A program made the translations under genes and the position numbers. A model generated the notes under the pieces. It searched no databases. It was not told the DNA's origin and saw only the letters and a program-made list of their open reading frames with translations. Positions 16,289 to 21,174 of a stretch of 21,174 bases of DNA are shown one piece after another. This stretch comes from Chara braunii. Its lineage: Eukaryota; Streptophyta; Charophyceae; Charales; Characeae. The stretch lies in NCBI GenBank assembly GCA_003427395.1, contig BFEA01000094.1, positions 708,518-729,691 of the forward strand, written 5' to 3'. Each line of letters opens with the position of its first letter. Position 1 is the stretch's first letter.

Positions 16289-17316
16289 TTAACCATCTTC
16301 CAGACCAGTTCCTTGACACCATCACCCTGAACATCTCCTTCTCCTCTTTTTTTTTTTTTTTTTTTTTTTAAACAGCTTTTTAACCCAGCTGACTGTTAGT
16401 CGATCTTTGCCTCGGTGAATGTCTAGTCACAGCCAAAGACTGCTGAAGCTCCCTTTGCAATGGTGGCTGCTGATCATTACTTTTTTTTTTTTTTTTTTTT
16501 TTTTTGGTTAGATTAATGCGAAAATAAGCGCTGCATTTCAGGCAGTGGGATCCGATCCCGATCGATTACTCCATCCTGGTCCGATGTGGAATCTGAATCT
16601 AGTCAGCTGGTGTTCTATCTTCTGAATCGAGAATAAAGGCGGCCTCACACCAGGACGTTTCGCGACTTGCACGAGAAACCATTTTCAGTCGAGAAAGATC
16701 TTGTGTAGGTACGGCCTCAGGGGTCTCAGTTTATCTGACCCGGACCTCTTTTTTAGTGGGTTGGTTTTTGCACCGGACTCTTTCGGCACGGAGCTGGAAG
16801 CACCTCTCTTCGGGTATGTATTTTTGATATCGAGAGGTTCTTAACATGACCTGATTATTGGGTGTGATTCATCCTCAAAATAAGGACTGCCATTTTTGGC
16901 AGAAAATTCACATGCCCTGCCACCTATTGCCTTTTGTGTAATTTGTGATCCCTCCGTGCTTTGCAAGTATATGCAAGCACCGGCATGATTGTGTTTATGC
17001 ACCCCTTCCTCTTCTGCGCCCTCGTTTCTCCGCGTGCGATCGCAGCATAGGCGGCAATGGGACCGGTCGGGACCAACTGGGACTGATTCTCGTTTGCTAT
17101 TTCACACTCACCGTGCCAGTAGCATCTTTGCGACTGACTGTGCAGCGCTTCTCTCTTGCACGAGAGCTGTACGTGGTCGCTTTTTTTTCATCCATTTTTT
17201 TAGTCTGTTGAATCGAAGCTTTCTAGAATTTCTAAACGTCTAGAAGGGACAAAATTTCTTCCGTCGACTGCTTTACCGCGGTGGCACTTGAACAAGTATA
17301 TGTATGTATTCCGCAG
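16289..17316. other. Non-coding stretch with long T tracts
   Basis: T runs at 16347-16369 and 16481-16505 may be poly(A) tails of minus-strand retroposons, but no body is recognisable. ORFs at 16945-17243 have no known motif. The stretch ends at a possible CCGCAG acceptor at 17311-17316. Confidence 0.4.
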
Positions 17317-17504
17317 AAAGGGGTTCTGAAAGGGCCTGGCCCTCAGAAGGTAGCAAGATAAACATCCCATCTCAGCCATCTGTGCATTCTAATGGGGTTT
17401 GCACTTCAGCTTTATCATATGTTGTTGAAGTGTGTGTGGAGGGAAGCAGCAGTAGCAATCTGATGGTTTACGGCGACTCCGTTCGTTTTGGAGGTGTTGC
17501 TTGG
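17317..17504 (+). CDS. Unrecognised gene, exon 1 (of those visible)
   Basis: An open frame of 62 codons follows a CCGCAG acceptor, reading ERGSERAWPSEGSKIN at its start and NLMVYGDSVRFGGVAW at its end. The donor would be TGG|GTCTGT, a weak site but in phase 0 with the next exon. Without splicing the frame stops at TAA 17520-17522. I do not recognise the protein family. Support comes from the four exons being consistent in phase: 17317-17504, 17570-17653, 17844-17935 and 18097-18172. Upstream exons were not found. Confidence 0.4.
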
Positions 17505-17569
17505 GTCTGTGCACCCTCTTAACTCTTTTTATATACTATAATGGTTAAGTGTTAAATGGGTGGTTTCAG

Positions 17570-17653
17570 GAAGAAGACAGCAATCGACTCCTTCCGTGGC
17601 GAATAAGGACTCGAAAGGATAAAGCGAAGTTAAGAAGACTCACTGGAGTAGAA
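17570..17653 (+). CDS. Unrecognised gene, exon 2
   Basis: Exactly 28 codons lie between a GGTTTCAG acceptor and a strong GTAAGT donor. Only one of three frames is open. It reads as a basic segment, LLPWRIRTRKDKAKLRRLTG, with a charged, exon-like composition unlike the surrounding low-complexity DNA. Phase is 0 on both sides. The basic run could bind nucleic acid or act as a nuclear localisation signal, but that is a guess. Confidence 0.5.
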
Positions 17654-17843
17654 GTAAGTATGGTTTTCTTATCAGCCTGTTGGTAATTGGGATCTATGCG
17701 GTTACGCCCTGGTATGGTTGTGTAGGGATAGTTTTTTTTTTGAATTTTTTTCAACTTTTTTGAACTTGTTTCAACTTTTTTGTTTGTTTGGAAGTTTTTT
17801 TTTTTTTGTTTTCCGATGGCCCGGACTGCACAGGAGGATGCAG

Positions 17844-17935
17844 GATGTTCATCGGCAGCATTGGTTGAATGGGAGAGGGAGAGTCCTATGCAGTTTTAGG
17901 TTTGCTGTGAAATACTCTAATCGCGTAGTTTTGAG
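17844..17935 (+). CDS. Unrecognised gene, exon 3
   Basis: It follows the acceptor GGATGCAG (an alternative at 17833 would break the phase) and ends at a strong GAG|GTAAGT donor. The open frame encodes DVHRQHWLNGRGRVLCSFRF and then KYSNRVVL, leaving two bases (AG) to be completed by the first T of the terminal exon. The only phase that joins exon 2 is open throughout. No family recognised. Confidence 0.5.
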
Positions 17936-17965
17936 GTAAGTAGCTCTTATTTTCCGTCTTCGAAT

Positions 17966-17980
17966 GGGCGGGCGGGCGGG
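17966..17980 (+). promoter_or_regulatory. Minimal G-quadruplex motif
   Basis: Four GGG runs separated by single C bases, 30 bp after the exon 3 donor, a pattern expected to fold very stably in RNA or DNA. A role in splicing of this intron is speculative. Confidence 0.6.
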
Positions 17981-18096
17981 TGGTTGTGTGCGTGGGTGGT
18001 TGCACGGGAGCTGATACTAATCTTTTTTATGGGTGCGCGGAGAGCAGTCGAGCTCTGTGTTTATCTTGTTGACACTTGGAACCCCTTGAGGTGCAG

Positions 18097-18172
18097 TTTT
18101 GTTGAAAGTCAGGCCGGACATCTTTGTCTGTTTGAGCTTGAACTATGCCCCCATAGCAAAAAGCCCAGATAA
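18097..18172 (+). CDS. Unrecognised gene, terminal exon, copy 1
   Basis: The acceptor is GAGGTGCAG ending at 18096. The first T completes the AG left by exon 3. The frame then reads FVESQAGHLCLFELELCPHS and a short basic end before TAA at 18170-18172. A T run follows at once (18178-18194). The exon sits in a unit that is tandemly repeated, giving a second version of this exon at 18331. Confidence 0.5.
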
Positions 18173-18330
18173 GCTCTTTTTTTTTTTTTTTTTTCAAAAA
18201 AGAGCTATGTGCCTATGGTTTCTGTGTCGCTAGAGGCTTTTGATATGCCAAGCCGAACTTGCTACTCTTTAGATGTTTGTCGGGGCGTTGCTTTCAAAAA
18301 CATTGTATATTCTTGTTTGTCCTGGTGCAG

Positions 18331-18404
18331 TTTTGTTGAAAGTCAGGCCAGTCGTCTTTGTCTGTTTGAGCTCGAACTAGGCCCTCATAGCAGGCAGGCC
18401 CATA
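18331..18404 (+). CDS. Duplicated terminal exon, copy 2 (alternative exon or pseudo-exon)
   Basis: The same TGGTGCAG acceptor and frame as the 18097 exon give FVESQASRLCLFELELGPHS, so most residues are kept and the frame is open. The stop seen in copy 1 is lost, and the frame runs on through a long T tract (poly-Phe, with one undetermined base at 18436) to a TAG at 18482-18484. It could serve as an alternative last exon, or be decaying. Confidence 0.35.
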
Positions 18405-18435
18405 TAAGCTTTTTTTTTTTTTTTTTTTTTTTTTT

Positions 18436-18436
18436 N
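18436..18436. other. Undetermined base in a poly-T tract
   Basis: A single N lies within the T run, a sign of homopolymer uncertainty in the assembly. Confidence 0.95.
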
Positions 18437-18520
18437 TCTCTCTTAAAAAAAAAAAGCAATTTGCCTATGTTTCTGTGTCGCTGACGCTTTTGATCTGCCA
18501 AGCCGAACTTGCTACTCTTA

Positions 18521-18640
18521 GGGCATACTCACACTAGCACTTCCGATAATCCATCAGACCTTAATTTCGGCCACACTTGTATGCATCTGGCAGCAATTCC
18601 GTCCAGAAATAAGTAAAAAAGTCCTAGTGTGAGTATGCCC
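18521..18640 (+). mobile_element. 120-bp MITE with TTA target-site duplication (PIF/Harbinger-like)
   Basis: Ends GGGCATACTCACACTAGCAC and its inverted partner at 18619-18640 match at 21 of 22 positions. TTA flanks both sides (18518-18520 and 18641-18643). The paralogous sequence in the upstream tandem copy reads CTACTCTTTAGATGTTTGTC without the element and with one TTA, confirming the exact boundaries. A 3-bp TTA duplication and GGGC ends fit the PIF/Harbinger (Tourist-type) class. Relatives lie at 15523, 16167 and 13199. It is non-coding and needs a transposase from elsewhere. Confidence 0.92.
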
Positions 18641-18697
18641 TTAGATGTTCGTCGGGGTGTTGCTTTCAAAAAGCAGTGTATATTCCTGTTTGTTCTG

Positions 18698-19024
18698 ATT
18701 TCTTCTGTTATTGCATCCTACAGCGCTCATGTGGCACAGTCTATGTGCTCTTCTTCCTTTATCTCAACTTCTTGAGCTTTTTTTTTTTTCCCTTTTTGTT
18801 TTTAACTCTAAAGAAAGTGAGGCGCAGTTCGGTTCCTCTTCCACCTGCAAGTCGAAATGGGAAAATGGGATTCAATTACAACGCACGCTTCCCCTCGTTA
18901 CGGCCCATACCTTCATCTCAAGTTACTCCGGAACGGAGGTTCATTTTTTTCTGAGTCCTGATTAATGGTTCGGTCTTTCTTTGCTTCACCCCTTGCAGCA
19001 TGCCTCTAGGGTCTATACTGGCGC
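18698..19024. other. Non-coding stretch
   Basis: ORFs at 18676-18965 are Leu/Phe/Ser-rich with no recognised motif. A T run lies at 18779-18789. Confidence 0.4.
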
Positions 19025-19135
19025 CTACCTTCTTCCCCCGAATACAACGTACGGTCCTTATAGCTGTATTTGGGGCAGCTTTCAGTCTAAATACAGCTAT
19101 AATGACCGTACGTTGTATTCGGGGGAAGAAGGTAG
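19025..19135. repeat. Near-perfect 47-bp foldback (hairpin)
   Basis: Arm 19025-19071 and arm 19089-19135 are reverse complements at 46 of 47 positions (one C/A difference), with a 17-nt loop. Arms contain CCCCCGAATACAACGTACGG. RNA from either strand would form a long, almost perfect stem, like a young small-RNA precursor or a snap-back element. No TATA or other promoter was recognised. Confidence 0.92.
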
Positions 19136-19136
19136 T

Positions 19137-19385
19137 TGACTGTACGGGTCTGAGTACTCATCCAGGTAAACTAGGCGCTGTCATCCAGGTCCTGTACTGT
19201 GCAAAGACCCGTTCAGTCAAGTAGGCACTGTCCAAGACCCGTACAGTTTGACTATCGAAGACCCGTACAGTCAACTAGGCGCTGTCCAAGACCCGTACAG
19301 TTTGAATATCCAAGACCCGTACAGTTTGACAATCCAAGACCCGTACAGTCAAAAAGGCGCTGTCATCCAGGTCTTGTGCTGTGGA
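19137..19385. repeat. Minisatellite of CAAGACCCGTACAGT units
   Basis: AGACCCGTACAGT repeats at least five times between 19204 and 19350, alternating with TTGA.TATC and CAACTAGGCGCTGTC spacers. An inverted unit (GACTGTACGGGTCT) lies at 19137-19150, directly after the foldback. Confidence 0.85.
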
Positions 19386-20135
19386 ATGTGTATGGATAGT
19401 ACTGAATGTACTGTGCAAAGTGTATGGATAGTGCTCATTGTGCTACGCAAAGCAACTGGATGGTACGCATTGGACTATGCAAAGCGAATGGATAGTACTG
19501 GTTGTGCTATGCAAGTCTATAGTAGTCCTTGCCTTGTACTGTGCGAAGTCTGTACTTGTCCTTGTACTGTGGCAAGCGTATGGATAGTGCACTATGCAAA
19601 GGGTATGGATAGTACTCGTTGTACTCTCCAAAAGGGTATGGATAGTACTGCCCGGCTGAGCGTGCAAGTCAGTGCAGTCCATGTACTATGCTAATTCTAT
19701 GGTAGTCCTTTTACTGTGCACAGCAAAGTCTATAGTAGTCCTTGTACTATGTAAAGCGTATAGATATGGATAGTACTCGTTCTACTATGCAAAGTCTATA
19801 GGAGTCCTTGTACTGTGCAAAGTCTATACTAGTCCTTGTACTATGCAAAGTGTATGGATAGTACTCCTTGTACTATGCAAAGCATATGGATACAGCAAAG
19901 TCTACTTGTTGTACTATCTAAAGTGTCTGGATAGTACTCACCTAGGCTACCAGCCGGGCCGCCCGGGTCCCCGGTCGCCAGCCCGTGCAAGCACCAGGGA
20001 AGGCCCCGGTTAAAAAAAAAAAAAAAAAAAAAAAGTACGCCTCTTTCGGGGACCCGAGCGGGTCCCCATATGCAAAGTGTATGGATAGTACTCACTGTAA
20101 TATGCAAAGTGTCTGGATAGTACTCTACTGTACTA
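19386..20135. repeat. ~30-bp minisatellite, about 20 units
   Basis: Units read TATGCAAAGTGTATGGATAG plus TACTCGTTGTAC, with a shorter variant CAAAGTCTATAGTAGTCC plus TTGTAC. The array is interrupted at 19942-20070 by a poly(A)-tailed insert and resumes to about 20135. ORFs on both strands are repeat translations. Confidence 0.88.
19942..20034 (+). repeat. GC-rich poly(A)-tailed repeat (SINE-like), copy 2
   Basis: It starts CTAGGCTACCAGCCGGGCC as at 12164, contains GTGCAAGCACCAGGGAAGGC and ends in 23 A. It sits inside the 30-bp minisatellite. About 35 bp of GC-rich hairpin DNA (GGGGACCCGAGCGGGTCCCC) follows the tail, before the array resumes. Confidence 0.7.
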
Positions 20136-20164
20136 TTCGACATGTACGTCTCTTTCGACGAGTT

Positions 20165-20320
20165 TCTTTCATATGTCAAGGGCAGGTAACGTTTTGCATT
20201 TTGTATCGAAGTAAATTATTAAGTTGTATCGAAGTGAATTATTAAAGTTATTAAACCACATGGTCCACCGATTGTGCACGCCTCCGTCAATTCCTTAGAG
20301 TTTCAGCTTTGCGACCGTAT
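20165..20320 (-). pseudogene. Mitochondrial SSU rRNA (rrn18) fragment inserted in the nucleus
   Basis: The minus strand gives, in order, ACGGTCGCAAAGCTGAAACT, AAGGAATTGACGGAGGC, GTGCACAATCGGTGGACCATG and TGGTTTAAT, then TTCGATACAA, GCAAAACGTTACC and GCCCTTGACATATG. This is the universal 915-region of 16S-like rRNA. The GCCCTTGACATATG ending fits plant mitochondrial rather than plastid 16S or cytosolic 18S. TTCGATACAA with AATAATT flanks is duplicated (about 20192-20245), and several conserved positions are changed, so it is a rearranged, dead nuclear copy. Confidence 0.82.
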
Positions 20321-20949
20321 GGGATAGTAATCGTTTAGTGAATTTCGAGATGTGCTCGTCTTCGATGGAGGTCATTGATAAACAGATGTCGATGTTTTAA
20401 AATTTAAACCCATGGTCAAATCCATGCCAAATCCACTGACCCAGCTTAACCAGTGGGGCAGGATATACAATATCTCGCACGGCTATCAAACCTTGGTGTG
20501 CTGGTTTAAGGCGGGGCAATGGTTAATTGTGACCTACCAGACCAAAGAGGCTGGTGGCGACGCCTGGTAGGGAGTGGCCCCATGATATATAAGGGGTTTG
20601 GTAGAACAGCGGTGACCAGCATCGAGAATCGTGAAACGAAAGGGGGTCGGGAACACTGGCTGTTTAAGATTGGTCTTGGCTCTCCATGCTCCTCAAAAGC
20701 AGGGTTTCAATGCGGTTTGGGGCTTTTGGCAATTAGGCAAAAAGAAAACTAAAAATGCCACCGCAAAAAAAAAAAAATTGAGTGACTGATTCGGAGCCAA
20801 TCTCTTTTGTTGTAGGGGTGGGAAGAATAGCTAAGCCACCCACCACAACAGCCCGTGTACTGTTCATTTTACTCATTTACGAATTGCGGGGGGCCAAGTC
20901 TTTTTTTTTTTTTTTTTTTTTTACGGTGGATTGTGCACTGGGTCAAAAT
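20321..20949. other. Non-coding stretch
   Basis: A TATA-like GATATATAAGG lies at about 20584. The 77-codon ORF at 20519-20752 has no recognised motif. A runs at 20765-20777 and a T run at 20901-20922. No gene supported. Confidence 0.4.
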
Positions 20950-20997
20950 TCCTGCCTTGTTTTCAAAAAAAAAAAAAAAAAAAAAATCCTGCCTTGT
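20950..20997 (+). repeat. Poly(A) tract flanked by an 11-bp direct repeat
   Basis: TCCTGCCTTGT at 20950-20960 and 20987-20997 flanks TTTC and a 22-A run. This is the structure of a retroposition event that delivered almost only its tail. Confidence 0.6.
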
Positions 20998-21099
20998 CTA
21001 CTGTTCCATGGATAGAGTATGTATGATTTCTGAATCTCGAGATGTCAGCATTTTTTAATGTAAACTCCCTAATTTTGTTAACACATGGAAGCAATCTCC

Positions 21100-21102
<3 letters not shown>

Positions 21103-21174
<72 letters not shown>
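21103..21174. repeat. (CT)n microsatellite at the window end
   Basis: About 36 CT units run to the last base. This probably marks where the assembly stopped. Confidence 0.93.

Larger units (their letters stand above)
18091..18697 (+). repeat. Tandem duplication of a ~234-bp unit containing a terminal exon
   Basis: Copy 1 is 18091-18324 and copy 2 is 18325-18697. They share GTGCAGTTTTGTTGAAAGTC, the exon, a poly-T run, TTTCTGTGTCGCT, GCCAAGCCGAACTTGCTACT and a final TATTC.TGTTTGT.CTG. Copy 2 is longer because a 120-bp MITE sits in it. Copy 1 keeps the empty insertion site (about 18261-18280). Confidence 0.9.

Noticed and set aside
16645-16730. Another MITE, with GGCCTCACAC-like ends
   Set aside because: The putative inverted ends match only weakly and no target duplication is visible.
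17833-17900. Acceptor at 17833 for exon 3 of the small gene
   Set aside because: It would shift the frame and hit a stop within about 22 codons. The acceptor ending at 17843 keeps the frame open.
19204-20135. CRISPR-like alternation of AGACCCGTACAGT and short spacers
   Set aside because: Spacers repeat themselves and units diverge as in a minisatellite.
20519-20752. 77-codon ORF near a TATA-like site
   Set aside because: No recognised domain, and the TATA-like motif lies inside the ORF rather than upstream of it.
1-21174. Virus-derived or LTR-retrotransposon coding sequence
   Set aside because: No reverse transcriptase, integrase, gag or capsid motif was found in any frame supplied or read.

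Overview
The window is repeat-dense nuclear DNA from a green plant or streptophyte alga. It has multi-kilobase GT-AG introns, a plant-type O-fucosyltransferase gene, U6 snRNA retrocopies close to plant U6, and a nuclear insert of plant-type mitochondrial small-subunit rRNA. The very large introns and density of young repeats would suit a charophyte such as Chara, but that assignment is an inference. No prokaryotic operon, CRISPR array or complete viral genome is visible.

Layout. Bases 1-282 are an assembly artefact: bases 1-256 duplicate 7019-7274 exactly and end in a Nextera transposase mosaic-end junction (257-282). Bases 283-4038 are non-coding: purine-rich DNA, two U6 snRNA fragments, a tRNA-derived SINE-like element, hairpins and a small B-box-bearing tandem repeat. 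From 4039 to 14852 lie the last four exons of an O-fucosyltransferase-family gene on the + strand (4039-4231, 8752-9388, 11246-11443, 14517-14852). All splice phases agree and the protein ends at a TGA at 14850-14852. The N-terminal exons are not in the window.

Its introns carry several different minisatellites that begin or end close to exon boundaries, two more U6 retrocopies, a foldback/MITE, and a 1.4-kb element with about 92-bp inverted repeats holding a RING-like zinc-finger ORF that is in frame with the upstream exon. A minisatellite starts about 20 bp after the stop codon.

Bases 15523-18697 hold a MITE family (best copy 18521-18640, TTA target duplication proven by an empty paralogous site) and a small unrecognised gene of at least four phase-consistent exons (17317-18172), whose terminal exon has been tandemly duplicated. 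Bases 19025-20135 hold a near-perfect 47-bp foldback followed by two minisatellites, interrupted by a poly(A)-tailed GC-rich repeat. Bases 20165-20320 are a rearranged mitochondrial SSU rRNA fragment. The window ends in a (CT)n run, probably a contig end.

The two genes have no evident functional link. The best-supported novelty is the cluster of U6 retrocopies, the nested RING-like element and the duplicated terminal exon, rather than a new multi-gene system.
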